Shown here: positions 1 through 10,647 of the stretch, piece after piece
Position numbering within the stretch: position 1 is the stretch's first letter
Layout of the letters: the number at the start of each line of letters is the position of its first letter
Assembly: GCF_003591655.1 (NCBI RefSeq)
Contig: NZ_QVRA01000002.1
Coordinates: 144,911 to 208,910, forward strand
Direction: 5' to 3'
Length of the DNA: 64,000 nt
DNA from: Sphingobium terrigena
GTDB taxonomy: Bacteria > Pseudomonadota > Alphaproteobacteria > Sphingomonadales > Sphingomonadaceae
Translations under genes and position numbers: made by a program
The notes under the pieces: generated by a model
Told to the model about the DNA's origin: nothing
Seen by the model: only the letters and a program-made list of their open reading frames with translations
Database searches by the model: none

Positions 1-83
1 TTGGCAAAACGGCAATAATGTTGGGCAACCCAGCTATCGAGCCAGGCCTTGGAAACATCGACTCCACAAATGTTGTGCATCAC
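1..83 (-). CDS. IS110-family transposase, N-terminal fragment (continues off the window)
   Basis: Reading leftward from the tandem GTG-ATG start at 83-78, the product begins like the full transposase at 6068-7000, including the GVDVSK motif whose Asp belongs to the DEDD RuvC-like catalytic site. Only about 27 codons are visible, so whether the rest of this copy is intact cannot be judged. Confidence 0.8.
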   Translation of the reverse strand, partial: MMHNICGVDVSKAWLDSWVAQHYCRFA

Positions 84-297
84 GGTAACCTGCCTTGTCT
101 GTACGATTGCAAATCAACCGACTGTTCGGTCGTGCGTGACAACGGCGATGATCCCAAGCTCCGTCTCGGCGGACACCTGAGGGGTAACGGGCGACATCAC
201 CGTAGCGCCGGGGTGGGTGGCCACCCACCCCGGTGCTCAGTTGCTTCCAGCAGAAACAAGCTGCGTCCGTCCAGATACAAGGGGTGCCACCCTATCG
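1..297 (-). mobile_element. IS110-family element, copy 1, truncated by the window edge
   Basis: Bases 1-297 repeat bases 6918-7214 almost exactly (about five differences seen by eye), at a constant offset of 6917. The shared block stops at the same base in both copies, after ccctatcg, which marks the transposase-upstream end of the element. Only the first 83 bases of the transposase gene and the roughly 214-base non-coding end lie in the window. A perfect 26-bp palindrome sits at 208-233; copy 2 has one base changed in its outer arm. The few differences show that the copies are not a brand-new duplication. Confidence 0.85.
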
Positions 298-2065
<1,768 letters not shown>

Positions 2066-2136
2066 TGGAGATGCTGGCCAATAGGGACTGAAACCGCTAT
2101 CGGGCGCGCCATCGAATATGAAGTGAAGGCAGTCAA

Positions 2137-3237
2137 ATGGGTTTTCGTTGCGGTATCGTCGGGCTTCCCAATGTGGGCAAGTCCACCCTGTTCAATGCGC
2201 TGACCGAGACGCAGGCGGCGCAGGCGGCGAACTATCCCTTCTGCACGATCGAGCCGAATGAGGGGCGCGTGGCCGTGCCGGACGCCCGGCTGGAAACGAT
2301 CGCGAAGATTGGCGGGTCGCAGAAGATCATCGAGACGCAGCTGGCGTTCGTGGACATTGCGGGCCTTGTGCGGGGCGCGTCCAAGGGCGAAGGGCTGGGC
2401 AACCAGTTCCTGGCCAATATCCGCGAGACCGATGCCATCGTCCATGTGCTGCGCTGTTTCGAGGATGACGACATCACCCATGTCGAGGGCAAGGTCGATC
2501 CGATCGCCGACGCAGAGACGGTCGAGACCGAGCTGATGCTGGCCGATCTGGAGAGCCTGGAAAAGCGGGTGCCGAACCTGCTGAAAAAAGGTGCGCAGGG
2601 TGACAAGGAAGCCAAGGCTGCTGCCGCTGTGCTGGGACAGGCGCTGGAATTGCTGCGCGATGGCAAGCCTGCGCGCCTGACCAAACCGCGTGACGAGGAA
2701 GAGGAAAGGCTGTTCGCGCAGGCGCAGCTGCTGACGGCCAAGCCGGTTCTCTACGTCTGTAATGTCGAGGAAGCTGCGGCGTCCGAAGGCAATGCCTTTT
2801 CCAGGCGGGTGTTCGAGAAGGCTGCGGCGGAAAATGCCAGCGCGGTGATCGTGTCGGCGGCGATCGAGGCGGAACTGGTGACCATGCCGGTCGAGGAACG
2901 CGGCGAATATCTGGAGGCTTTGGGGCTGACCGAAGCGGGCCTCGCGCGGATCATCCGGGCGGGCTATGAATTGCTGGGCCTCATCACCTTCTTCACCGTC
3001 GGGCCGAAGGAAGCGCGGGCCTGGACCGTGCATAAGGGATCGAAGGCCCCGCAGGCTGCGGGCGCGATCCATACCGATTTCGAAAAGGGCTTTATCCGCG
3101 CCGAAACCATGGCCTATGCCGATTATGTCCAGTATAATGGCGAGGCCGGGGCCAAGGAAGCGGGCAAGTGGCGGTCGGAAGGCAAGGACTATGTCACGCA
3201 GGATGGCGACATCATGCTGTTCCGGTTTAACGTGTAA
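2137..3237 (+). CDS. ychF: Redox-regulated ATPase YchF (Obg-like OLA1 family)
   Basis: A P-loop protein of the Obg/OLA1 family that prefers ATP, binds the ribosome and influences translation and the oxidative stress response. The 366-residue length is typical. The P-loop GLPNVGKST lies at about residues 8-16, the G3 motif DIAGLVRGAS at about 69-78, a coiled-coil insert follows, and the C-terminal TGS domain contains the FFTVGPKE and MLFRFNV segments. It is a single gene with its own spacer from pgm; the downstream inverted repeat at 3251-3315 may end transcription. Confidence 0.97.
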   Translation: MGFRCGIVGLPNVGKSTLFNALTETQAAQAANYPFCTIEPNEGRVAVPDARLETIAKIGGSQKIIETQLAFVDIAGLVRGASKGEGLGNQFLANIRETDAIVHVLRCFEDDDITHVEGKVDPIADAETVETELMLADLESLEKRVPNLLKKGAQGDKEAKAAAAVLGQALELLRDGKPARLTKPRDEEEERLFAQAQLLTAKPVLYVCNVEEAAASEGNAFSRRVFEKAAAENASAVIVSAAIEAELVTMPVEERGEYLEALGLTEAGLARIIRAGYELLGLITFFTVGPKEARAWTVHKGSKAPQAAGAIHTDFEKGFIRAETMAYADYVQYNGEAGAKEAGKWRSEGKDYVTQDGDIMLFRFNV

Positions 3238-3250
3238 TAGCGCATCGTCG

Positions 3251-3315
3251 CCCCAGCGCAGGCTGAGGCCTCGTGCGGCAGCGCGCTGAGCCTGAGACCC
3301 CAGCCTGCGCTGGGG
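3251..3315. repeat. Intergenic inverted repeat with 15-bp arms
   Basis: Arms ccccagcgcaggctg (3251-3265) and its exact reverse complement (3301-3315) enclose a GC-rich loop that can pair further. There is no T-run, so it is more like a dispersed intergenic palindrome than a classical terminator, though it may act as one for ychF. Confidence 0.7.
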
Positions 3316-3335
3316 TGACGGATTGAGAGAACGCG

Positions 3336-3830
3336 ATGCCGCCCAAATTCGCCTTTCCGCCTAGCGTCGATGCCAGCACCCGCCTGTTGATCCTGGGCAG
3401 CCTGCCGGGCGATGTATCGATCGCACGGCAGGAATATTATGCCCATCGGGGCAATGCGTTCTGGGCGCTGATCGGCGATGTGCTGGGCGAGGCATTGGCG
3501 GGGCAGCCCTATCCGCTGCGGCTCGCGCGGTTGCAGGCGCGCGGTGTGGGGCTGTGGGATGTGATGGCCAGTGCTACCCGGCCCGGCAGTCTGGACAGCG
3601 CGATCAGCGATGCGGATGTTCGCGATCTGGGTGGCTTCATCGCGGCCCTGCCCGCTTTGCAGGCGGTGGCGTTCAACGGCAAGATGGCGGCGTTGCACGG
3701 GCGGCGGCAATTGGGCGACCGGGATGATCTGGCGCTGATCGACCTGCCCTCCTCCAGCGGCGCTCATGCGACAGTGTCACGCGGGCAAAAGGTGCAGGCG
3801 TGGCGGGTGCTCTGCGACTGGATCGTCTGA
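3336..3830 (+). CDS. DNA-deoxyinosine (hypoxanthine) glycosylase, uracil-DNA glycosylase superfamily
   Basis: A single-domain base-excision repair enzyme of 164 residues. The N-terminal block LGSLPGD followed by QEYYAH and NAFW matches the hypoxanthine-DNA glycosylase branch (family 6) of the uracil-DNA glycosylase fold. The central GLWDVMAS segment and the C-terminal PSSSGAHA correspond to the other conserved loops. It should remove deaminated adenine (hypoxanthine) from DNA. Assignment to the superfamily is firm; the exact lesion preference is family knowledge, not visible here. It stands alone between a palindromic repeat and phoD. Confidence 0.85.
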   Translation: MPPKFAFPPSVDASTRLLILGSLPGDVSIARQEYYAHRGNAFWALIGDVLGEALAGQPYPLRLARLQARGVGLWDVMASATRPGSLDSAISDADVRDLGGFIAALPALQAVAFNGKMAALHGRRQLGDRDDLALIDLPSSSGAHATVSRGQKVQAWRVLCDWIV

Positions 3831-3915
3831 GGGGCTGCATATCCCTGTCATATTGCGCGGCTAGATCAGCAGGCTAAGAGACAGTATTAAAACAGCTTCA
3901 CAGAAGGTCGCCGCC

Positions 3916-5466
3916 ATGTTTTCCCGTCGCCAGTTGCTGACCGTCGCCACCACAGCGCCGCTGATCGGCGCGCCGGCTTTGTTGAAGGCGCAAAGCTGGT
4001 TTGCGGGCTATCCCTTCGCTTTGGGGGTGACGTCGGGTGATCCGGCGGCGGACGGCTTTGTTATCTGGACCAAGCTCGCCCCCAAGCCGTTCGAGCCGCA
4101 TGGCGGGATGCCGATGGTGCCGCTGCCGGTAAAGTGGGAAGTGGCGAGCGACGACAGGTTCAAGACCATCATGGCATCGGGCGAGGCAATAGCGCGGCCG
4201 GAACTGGGCCATAGCGTCCATGTCGAGGTGGCAGGATTGCAGCCTGATCGGCCCTATTGGTATCGCTTTTCGCTGGGCAGCGACCAGTCGTCGCGCGGGC
4301 GCGCGCGGACCTTGCCGCTGGCGTCGGCCAGCCCCGCTGCGCTCAAATTCGGGGTCGCGGGCTGCCAGAATTACGAGGATGGGCTGTTCACCGCCTTCCG
4401 CCATCTGGCGCGCGAGGATGACCTGAATTTCGTCTATCATTATGGCGACTTCATCTACGAATATAAGCAGCGCGGGCCGGATTATGACAAGGATGGTCTG
4501 CCGGAGGATCAGATCCGCCATCATATCGGCCAGGACTGTTTCGACGTGGCCGACTATCGGCTGCGCTATGCCCAATATCTGAGCGACTATGATTTGCAGG
4601 CGGCGCGGGCGAAACACACATGGTTTTCGACCTTCGATGACCATGAGGTCGAGAATAACTGGACCGGCGACCACAACTGGAAGGATGTGCCGCCGGAGAT
4701 ATTCCGCTTGCGCCGTCAGGCGGGATTGCAGGTCTGGTATGAATATATGCCGGTGCGGGCCGCGATGCTGCCGCACGATGGCATCATCACCAACATGTAT
4801 CGCGAGGCGCGCTTTGGCGACCTGCTGTCGATCGATTTTCTCGACACACGATCCTTCCGCAGCGCCCAGCCGTGCGATGACGGGTTCAAGCCCTGGTGCC
4901 CCGGCATTGACGACAGCAAGGCGCAGGTGATTTCCGCCGAGGAGGAAAGCTGGCTGGTCCGCAACATGACGCGGGGCCAAACGAAGTGGAATTGCCTGGC
5001 GCAGCAGGTGATGATGATGTCGCTCGACCGGCGGCGTTATGCGGACGAGAAGGCTAAAATCTATAATATCGACAGCTGGGCGGGCTATAGCGCGCCGCGC
5101 AACCGCTTGCTGGGCAAGATGCGCGGGCTGGACAATGTCGTGGTGCTGACCGGCGACGAGCATCAGAATTTCGCCGGCTTGCTGGACAATGGTGACAAGA
5201 CGGTGGCGGTGGAATTTGTGTCCACCTCGATCTCGTCCGGTGGCAACGGGTCGGACCGGCGGACCGGAAGTGATGTGATGCTCAAGAACAACCCGGAGCT
5301 GAAATTCATCAACGACCAGCGCGGCTATCTGGTGTGCGAAGTGACGCCCGACGCCTGGACGACCAGGGCGCGGGTGGTGGATCAGGTATCGACGCCGGGC
5401 GGCGCGATCAGCACGCGGGCGAGCATGACCGTGCCGCGTGGCCAGCCCTCGCTCCAGATCAGCTGA
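3916..5466 (+). CDS. phoD: PhoD-family alkaline phosphatase/phosphodiesterase, Tat-exported
   Basis: A 516-residue secreted phosphatase. The N-terminus has a twin-arginine motif (SRRQLL, residues 3-8) and a hydrophobic stretch ending near ALLKAQS, so export is by Tat, typical for this metal-cofactor family. An N-terminal Fn3-like domain (GVTSGDPAADGFVIWTKL) precedes the metallophosphatase core with YHYGDFIYEY, DDHEVENNW, LDTRSFRS and GDEHQNF metal ligands. It would release phosphate from esters in the periplasm under phosphate limitation; no Pho box was recognised in the short upstream region. Stop is 50 bases before maoC, separated by a possible operator. Confidence 0.92.
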   Translation: MFSRRQLLTVATTAPLIGAPALLKAQSWFAGYPFALGVTSGDPAADGFVIWTKLAPKPFEPHGGMPMVPLPVKWEVASDDRFKTIMASGEAIARPELGHSVHVEVAGLQPDRPYWYRFSLGSDQSSRGRARTLPLASASPAALKFGVAGCQNYEDGLFTAFRHLAREDDLNFVYHYGDFIYEYKQRGPDYDKDGLPEDQIRHHIGQDCFDVADYRLRYAQYLSDYDLQAARAKHTWFSTFDDHEVENNWTGDHNWKDVPPEIFRLRRQAGLQVWYEYMPVRAAMLPHDGIITNMYREARFGDLLSIDFLDTRSFRSAQPCDDGFKPWCPGIDDSKAQVISAEEESWLVRNMTRGQTKWNCLAQQVMMMSLDRRRYADEKAKIYNIDSWAGYSAPRNRLLGKMRGLDNVVVLTGDEHQNFAGLLDNGDKTVAVEFVSTSISSGGNGSDRRTGSDVMLKNNPELKFINDQRGYLVCEVTPDAWTTRARVVDQVSTPGGAISTRASMTVPRGQPSLQIS

Positions 5467-5468
5467 CA

Positions 5469-5484
5469 TTGACGTAAACGTAAG
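5469..5484. promoter_or_regulatory. Possible LiuR/MerR-type operator before the MaoC gene
   Basis: The sequence ttgacgtaaacgtaa, a near-palindrome built on acgtNNacgt, lies 33 bases before the maoC start and resembles operators of MerR-family regulators of branched-chain amino acid and fatty acid breakdown. A repeated agctgacatt (5461-5470 and 5483-5492) flanks it. The regulator itself is not in the window. Confidence 0.4.
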
Positions 5485-5516
5485 CTGACATTAGATCCGT
5501 TGCGAAAGGAAATGCC

Positions 5517-5984
5517 ATGACGGACGCAACGGTCTATTTCGAGGATATTGAAGTGGGCGACAGCTTCACCTTCGGCCCGCTGACGGTGAGCCGGGAGGAG
5601 ACGATCGCCTTTGCCGCCGAGTTCGACGCGCAGCCCTTTCATTTGTCGGACGAGGCGGCGGCGACCACCCATTTCGGCACGCTGTCGGCCAGCGGATGGC
5701 ATACCACCGCTTTGTTCATGAAGATGTTTGTGGCCGAAATTCAGCGCGATCCGGGGCGGCAGGCGGCCAGTCTGGGCGCGATGGGCGTGGACGAGTTGCG
5801 CTGGCTGCGCCCGGTGCGGCCCGGCGACACGCTGCGCGGCACCAGCGAGGTGATCGACAAGAAAGCGTCGCAAAGCCGCCCGGAAATGGGGATTGTGCGC
5901 AGCAAGGTGACAATCCTTAATCAGGACGACAAGCCGGTGTTGACGATGATGCCGATCGCGATGTGGCGCACGCGACCGGTTTGA
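5517..5984 (+). CDS. MaoC-family (R)-specific enoyl-CoA hydratase/dehydratase
   Basis: A 155-residue single hot-dog-fold dehydratase. The hydratase motif is clear: Asp37 and His42 within EFDAQPFH form the catalytic dyad, followed by a SASGWHT segment. Members hydrate (R)-enoyl-CoA esters in fatty acid or branched-chain acyl-CoA breakdown; the exact substrate is not readable. The start has GAAAGGA upstream. It is not directly linked to the catabolic island at 13.8-45 kb, which lacks an obvious hydratase, so it could be a trans-acting partner. IS copy 2 is inserted about 70 bases downstream. Confidence 0.88.
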   Translation: MTDATVYFEDIEVGDSFTFGPLTVSREETIAFAAEFDAQPFHLSDEAAATTHFGTLSASGWHTTALFMKMFVAEIQRDPGRQAASLGAMGVDELRWLRPVRPGDTLRGTSEVIDKKASQSRPEMGIVRSKVTILNQDDKPVLTMMPIAMWRTRPV

Positions 5985-6009
5985 GTTTGGGGAGCGCTCT
6001 CTCCGTCAT

Positions 6010-6051
6010 CCTCCCCTTGCAGGGGAGGTGTCGGGCGGCAGGCCTGACGGA
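6010..6051. repeat. Truncated palindromic intergenic repeat abutting IS copy 2
   Basis: The palindrome cctccccttgcaggggagg (6010-6028) followed by a gggcggcaggcctgacggag tail matches one end of the full repeat at 20844-20962; similarity stops where the IS begins. The other half is missing. Confidence 0.6.
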
Positions 6052-6067
6052 GCGACTATCTGGCTTG

Positions 6068-7000
6068 TCAAATGGTCTGAGCGATATTTGTTCGTGTTTC
6101 GCGGGCTTTGGCGTTGAGGCGGACGAGGAGTTTGTGGGCGAGTGCGATACGGACGACCATTTTTGGTTTGCCCTGATCGAGAAGCCTCTGTCTGAAATCG
6201 GCGAGGCTGGTGTCGTATTTTCGAGCGACGTCGGCGACGAGGAAGAGGATGGATCGCACCGATGCCCTGCCCCCACGGACGGACCGTGGGCCATGGCGTT
6301 TTCCGCTATCATTGGCCAGCGGCGCGAGGCCTGCGAGCTTGGCGATCGCTTTGTTGGAGATGGTGCCCAGTTCGGGCAGATCGGCAAGCAGGATAGCGAC
6401 GGTGCGATCGGCAAGGCCTTTGACCGAACGGATCGTTTTATCGAGTTCGGCCCATATAGGATCGCTGGCAACCAGTGTGGCGATGCGGGCGGCGAGCGCC
6501 TTGGCCTGACGCGTGAAGAAGGCGACCGCTTCCTTGAGGCTTGCCAGAGCGTCAGGGTCGCTGGTGCTGTGGAGCCGCTGCTTCTGGATCGAGAGATCGG
6601 CGGAAACCTGCCGCAATCTTGCGGCCAGCGCGGTCAGCCGCTGCTGATCCTGCGAGGGCGGAGGCGTTGCGACGAGCTTTTTGGCATCGGCATAACGCGC
6701 GATCATCTGCGCATCGATCCGGTCGGTCTTTTCAAAATGACCCATGGCATCGGCAAAGCTGCGCACTGCCCTGGGGTTGGCGATGGCGCAGGGCTGGCCC
6801 TGGCTCCACAGGAACAGAAAGGCCGTTTGTTCGATCCCACCCGACGCCTCCATCACAACCAGTCCGACGCTGTGCGCGCGGCAAAATGCCAGCAACTGTC
6901 CGACGCCTTCGTCTGTACTGGCAAAACGGCAATAGTGTTGGGCAACCCAGCTATCGAGCCAGGCCTTGGAAACATCGACTCCACAAATGTTGTGCATCAC
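6068..7000 (-). CDS. IS110-family transposase (DEDD recombinase)
   Basis: A 310-residue enzyme that excises and inserts the element through an RNA-guided recombinase mechanism known for IS110 relatives. The N-terminal RuvC-like domain carries Asp9 (GVDVSK), Glu51 (MEASGG) and Asp93/Asp96 (KTDRIDA). After a coiled linker, the C-terminal Transposase_20 domain has a Ser within GGRASVRS (about residue 247) that is the likely nucleophile. Start is GTG 7000 or the adjacent ATG 6997. The frame is intact, so this copy could be active. Long plus-strand frames across it are shadows. Confidence 0.93.
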   Translation of the reverse strand: MMHNICGVDVSKAWLDSWVAQHYCRFASTDEGVGQLLAFCRAHSVGLVVMEASGGIEQTAFLFLWSQGQPCAIANPRAVRSFADAMGHFEKTDRIDAQMIARYADAKKLVATPPPSQDQQRLTALAARLRQVSADLSIQKQRLHSTSDPDALASLKEAVAFFTRQAKALAARIATLVASDPIWAELDKTIRSVKGLADRTVAILLADLPELGTISNKAIAKLAGLAPLANDSGKRHGPRSVRGGRASVRSILFLVADVARKYDTSLADFRQRLLDQGKPKMVVRIALAHKLLVRLNAKARETRTNIAQTI

Positions 7001-7214
7001 GGTAACCTGCCTTGTCTGTACGATTGCAAATCAACCGACTGTTCGGTCATGCGTGACAACGGCGATGATCCCAAGCTCCGTCTCGGCGGACACCTGAGGG
7101 GTAACGGGCGACATCACCGTAGCGCCGGGGTGGGTGGCCACCCACCCCTGTGCTCAGTTGCTTCCAGCAGAAACAAGCTGCGTCCGTCCAGATACAAGGG
7201 GTGTCACCCTATCG
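7001..7214 (-). ncRNA. Candidate bridge-RNA region of the IS110 element
   Basis: IS110-subgroup elements encode a bridge RNA in the non-coding end upstream of the transposase. This 214-base stretch is conserved between the two copies, has no credible reading frame and contains a strong hairpin (palindrome 7127-7148). Location and conservation support the assignment. The target- and donor-binding loops were not resolved by eye. Confidence 0.4.
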
Positions 7215-7241
7215 TCAATAATGCGCCCCACAGCCCAGACG

Positions 7242-7278
7242 CAAAAACGCCCCCGGCGCAAGGGATGGCCGGGGGCGT
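7242..7278 (-). terminator. Rho-independent terminator on the minus strand
   Basis: Perfect 11-bp arms (7247-7257 and 7268-7278, acgcccccggc type) with a 10-base loop, followed on the minus strand by a five-T run (complement of 7243-7247). It would stop a transcript running leftward from the uvrA upstream region. Confidence 0.75.
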
Positions 7279-7701
7279 ATCCAGGATGCTGTCGGGCACC
7301 GGGATCGCGATAAACTGTCGCGGGAATGACGGTGCGACATTTGCGCAACCGTATCCTGCATGACGCCCATCATAGCCCCAACACGGCCCCGCGAACCCGC
7401 CGTTCGACAATCTGCCCCCGCAACACGCCCGGCAGCATGATCGGGCGACAAACCGTCAACCTGCGTCCACCAACGACATCATGCGTCCAACGGCGGTCAG
7501 CCAGCGATAGCCAGCGCACCCTCGACTTGGGCCGATAACGCTACGTCATGGCTAAGAAAATCCGACATAGCATCTGACCGCGCGCCCATGTCTTTGGTGC
7601 AGGACAAACCTCTTTCCGCCCCACCCTGCGGATTTTCCCTTCTCAAATCCCTGCCCTCGCCCCATCTGTCGGGGCGACCGGCAGATGGTCTTGCCCGATC
7701 A
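7279..7701. other. Region upstream of uvrA without a recognised gene
   Basis: About 420 bases. Short open frames exist on both strands but none carries a family signature or a convincing ribosome binding site. On the minus strand an open stretch ends at 7370 and runs into the terminator above, so a decayed gene or a non-coding transcript is possible. Confidence 0.4.
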
Positions 7702-7716
7702 GAACAAATCTGGAAC
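7702..7716 (+). promoter_or_regulatory. LexA (SOS) box of uvrA
   Basis: gaacaaatctggaac is a perfect GAAC-N7-GAAC direct repeat, the alphaproteobacterial LexA operator, ending 10 bases before the uvrA ATG. LexA bound here would cover the translation-initiation region and promoter exit. Confidence 0.85.
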
Positions 7717-7726
7717 AACACGCCCC

Positions 7727-10645
7727 ATGAGTCTGACCCACATATCCGTCCGCGGCGCGCGCGAGCATAATCTCAAGGGCGTCGATGTCGATCTGCCGCG
7801 CGACAGCCTGATCGTCATCACCGGCCTGTCGGGATCGGGCAAAAGCTCGCTCGCCTTCGACACCATCTATGCCGAAGGGCAGCGGCGCTATGTGGAATCG
7901 CTCTCCGCCTATGCGCGCCAGTTTCTGGAGATGATGCAGAAGCCCGATGTCGAGCATATCGAGGGCTTAAGCCCCGCGATCAGTATCGAACAGAAAACCA
8001 CGTCGAAAAACCCGCGCTCGACCGTCGCGACCGTCACCGAAATCTACGACTATATGCGCCTGCTATGGGCGCGCGTCGGCATCCCCTACAGCCCCACGAC
8101 CGGCCTGCCGATCAGCGCCCAGACCGTCAGCCAGATGGTCGACCGCGTGATGCTCCTGCCCGAAGGCACGCGCTTCTACCTCCTCGCCCCCGTCGTGCGC
8201 GGGCGCAAGGGCGAGTATCGCAAGGAACTGGCCGAATGGCAGAAGGCGGGCTACACCCGCGTCCGCATCGACGGCGAAATGATGCTGATCGAGGACGCCC
8301 CCGCGCTCGACAAGAAATATAAGCATGACATCGAAGTCGTGGTCGACCGTCTGGCCGTGGAACCCGACATGGGCACCCGCCTGGCCGACAGTTTCGAGCA
8401 GGCGCTGAAACTCGCGGATGGGCTGGCGTTCGTCGATCTGGCCGATGGCGTCGTGCCGGGCCGCGAGGATGAAGCCCCCGCCGCCGACAAGAAGATGAAG
8501 GGGTCCGGCATCCCCGCCAACCGCATCGTGTTCAGCGAAAAATTCGCCTGCCCCGTCAGCGGCTTCACCATCGCGGAGATCGAGCCGCGCCTCTTCTCCT
8601 TCAACGCCCCGATGGGCGCCTGCCCCGCCTGCGATGGCCTCGGCGAACGGCAGGAGTTCGACCCCGAACTGGTCGTCCCCAACGAAGCCCTCTCCCTCAA
8701 AAAGGGCGCGGTCGTCCCCTGGGCCAAATCCAACCCGCCCTCGCCTTATTATATGCAGGTGCTCGGCTCCCTCGCCCGCGAATTCGGGTTCAGCCTCGAC
8801 ACCCCCTGGGCCGACCTGCCCGGCGAGGTGAAGCTCATCATCCTCCACGGCACCGGCGGCAAGCCGGTGACGCTCAAATTCATGGACGGCCGCAAAAGCT
8901 ATGAGGTGAAGAAGGCGTTTGAGGGCGTCATCGGCAATTTGAACCGCCGTCTCCTGCAAACCGAATCCGCCTGGATGCGCGAGGAACTCTCGAAGTACCA
9001 ACGCGCCCAGCCCTGCGAAACCTGCCACGGCGCGCGCCTGAAACCCGAAGCGCTCGCGGTCAAGATTGCGGGCGAGGACATTTCCCTCTCCACCCGCCGC
9101 TCGGTCGTGGACGCGCTCAATTTCTTCACCGCGATGCCGGACAAGCTCAACGACCAGCAGAACCAGATCGCCAAGGCCATCCTCAAGGAAATTGTCGAAC
9201 GCCTCGGCTTCCTCAACAATGTCGGCCTCGACTATCTCAACCTCGACCGGACCAGCGGCACCCTGTCCGGCGGCGAATCCCAGCGTATCCGCCTCGCCTC
9301 CCAGATCGGCAGCGGCCTGTCCGGCGTCCTCTACGTCCTCGACGAACCCTCGATCGGCCTGCACCAGCGCGACAATGACCGGCTGCTCGTGACCCTCAAA
9401 CGCCTGCGCGACCTCGGCAACAGCGTCATCGTCGTCGAGCATGACGAGGACGCGATCCGCCACGCCGACTATATTGTCGACATGGGACCGGGCGCAGGCA
9501 TCCATGGCGGGCAGATCGTGGCCCAGGGCACCCTGCCCGAAATCCTGAAAGCCAAAAACAGCCTCACCGCCGATTATCTGAACGGCACCCGCCGCATCGA
9601 CGTGCCGGCCAAACGCCGCAAGGGCAATGGCAAGAAGATCACCGTCCATAATGCCCGCGCCAACAACCTCACCGGCGTCACGGCCAGCATCCCGCTCGGC
9701 ACCTTCACCTGCATCACCGGCGTCTCCGGCTCCGGCAAGTCCAGCTTCACCATCGACACGCTCTACGCCGCCTCCGCCCGTGCCTTGAACGGCGCGCGCA
9801 TCCTCGCCGGCGCGCATGACAAGGTGACGGGCCTGGAACATTGCGACAAGGTGATCGACATCGACCAGTCGCCCATCGGCCGCACCCCCCGCTCCAACCC
9901 GGCCACCTATACCGGCGCCTTCACCAACATTCGCGACTGGTTCGCAGGGCTGCCCGAAAGCCAGGCCCGCGGCTACAAGCCCGGCCGCTTCAGCTTCAAC
10001 GTCAAGGGCGGCCGCTGCGAAGCCTGCACCGGCGACGGCCTGATCAAGATCGAGATGCACTTCCTCCCCGACGTCTATGTGACGTGCGACGTGTGCCACG
10101 GCGCGCGCTATAATCGCGAAACGCTGGAGGTGAAGTTCAAGGGCCACTCCATCGCCGACGTGCTGGACATGACGGTCGAGGATGCGGTCGAATTCTTCAA
10201 GGCCGTCCCGCCGATCCGCGACAAGATGGCCATGCTCGCCGAAGTGGGCCTGGGCTATGTCAAGGTCGGCCAGCAGGCCACGACCCTGTCGGGCGGCGAA
10301 GCCCAGCGCGTCAAACTCGCCAAGGAACTCGCCCGCAGAGCCACCGGCCAGACCCTCTACATCCTGGACGAACCCACCACCGGCCTGCATTTTGAGGATG
10401 TCCGCAAACTGCTCGAAGTCCTCCACGCGCTGGTCGACCAGGGCAACAGCGTCGTCGTGATCGAACATAATCTGGACGTCATCAAGACCGCCGACTGGAT
10501 CATCGACATGGGACCGGAGGGCGGCGTCAAGGGCGGTGAAGTAGTGGCCGAGGGAACGCCGGAAAAGGTCGCGAAGGAGCCACGCTCATTTACCGGGCAT
10601 TATCTGGCACCGTTGCTGGGGCTGGAGAGTGTGGCGGCGGAGTGA
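7727..10645 (+). CDS. uvrA: Excinuclease ABC subunit A (UvrA)
   Basis: The damage-recognition ATPase of nucleotide excision repair, working as a dimer with UvrB. The 972-residue product has two ABC modules: Walker [10 protein letters not shown] (about 32-40) and signature LSGGESQR, then Walker [10 protein letters not shown] and signature LSGGEAQR in the second half. The C-terminal zinc module keeps its cysteines (GRCEAC and TCDVCHG). The first zinc module has CPVSG where E. coli has a CxxC. The ATG at 7727 is chosen because [10 protein letters not shown] is the family start and the LexA box lies just before it. An upstream in-frame ATG at 7685 would put the box inside the gene. Confidence 0.98.
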   Translation: MSLTHISVRGAREHNLKGVDVDLPRDSLIVITGLSGSGKSSLAFDTIYAEGQRRYVESLSAYARQFLEMMQKPDVEHIEGLSPAISIEQKTTSKNPRSTVATVTEIYDYMRLLWARVGIPYSPTTGLPISAQTVSQMVDRVMLLPEGTRFYLLAPVVRGRKGEYRKELAEWQKAGYTRVRIDGEMMLIEDAPALDKKYKHDIEVVVDRLAVEPDMGTRLADSFEQALKLADGLAFVDLADGVVPGREDEAPAADKKMKGSGIPANRIVFSEKFACPVSGFTIAEIEPRLFSFNAPMGACPACDGLGERQEFDPELVVPNEALSLKKGAVVPWAKSNPPSPYYMQVLGSLAREFGFSLDTPWADLPGEVKLIILHGTGGKPVTLKFMDGRKSYEVKKAFEGVIGNLNRRLLQTESAWMREELSKYQRAQPCETCHGARLKPEALAVKIAGEDISLSTRRSVVDALNFFTAMPDKLNDQQNQIAKAILKEIVERLGFLNNVGLDYLNLDRTSGTLSGGESQRIRLASQIGSGLSGVLYVLDEPSIGLHQRDNDRLLVTLKRLRDLGNSVIVVEHDEDAIRHADYIVDMGPGAGIHGGQIVAQGTLPEILKAKNSLTADYLNGTRRIDVPAKRRKGNGKKITVHNARANNLTGVTASIPLGTFTCITGVSGSGKSSFTIDTLYAASARALNGARILAGAHDKVTGLEHCDKVIDIDQSPIGRTPRSNPATYTGAFTNIRDWFAGLPESQARGYKPGRFSFNVKGGRCEACTGDGLIKIEMHFLPDVYVTCDVCHGARYNRETLEVKFKGHSIADVLDMTVEDAVEFFKAVPPIRDKMAMLAEVGLGYVKVGQQATTLSGGEAQRVKLAKELARRATGQTLYILDEPTTGLHFEDVRKLLEVLHALVDQGNSVVVIEHNLDVIKTADWIIDMGPEGGVKGGEVVAEGTPEKVAKEPRSFTGHYLAPLLGLESVAAE

Positions 10646-10647
10646 TG

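Larger units (their letters stand above)
6052..7214 (-). mobile_element. IS110-family insertion sequence, copy 2 (complete)
   Basis: The right boundary (7214) is fixed by comparison with copy 1. The left boundary is inferred as the end of the flanking repeat, about 16 bases past the transposase stop. The layout of a long non-coding region upstream of the transposase (about 214 bases) and almost nothing downstream is that of the IS110 subgroup rather than IS1111. No terminal inverted repeats are evident, as usual for this family. Confidence 0.8.

Noticed and set aside
3898..5469. 523-residue minus-strand frame opposite phoD
   Set aside because: Shadow of phoD, with His/Arg-rich composition typical of antisense GC-rich frames.
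5963..7363. 466-residue plus-strand frame across IS copy 2
   Set aside because: Runs antisense to the intact transposase and over the IS ends; no motif or ribosome binding site.
8063..10468. 801-residue open frame on the minus strand
   Set aside because: Antisense shadow of uvrA: codon bias of the GC-rich plus-strand gene keeps it open; no start signal or family motif.
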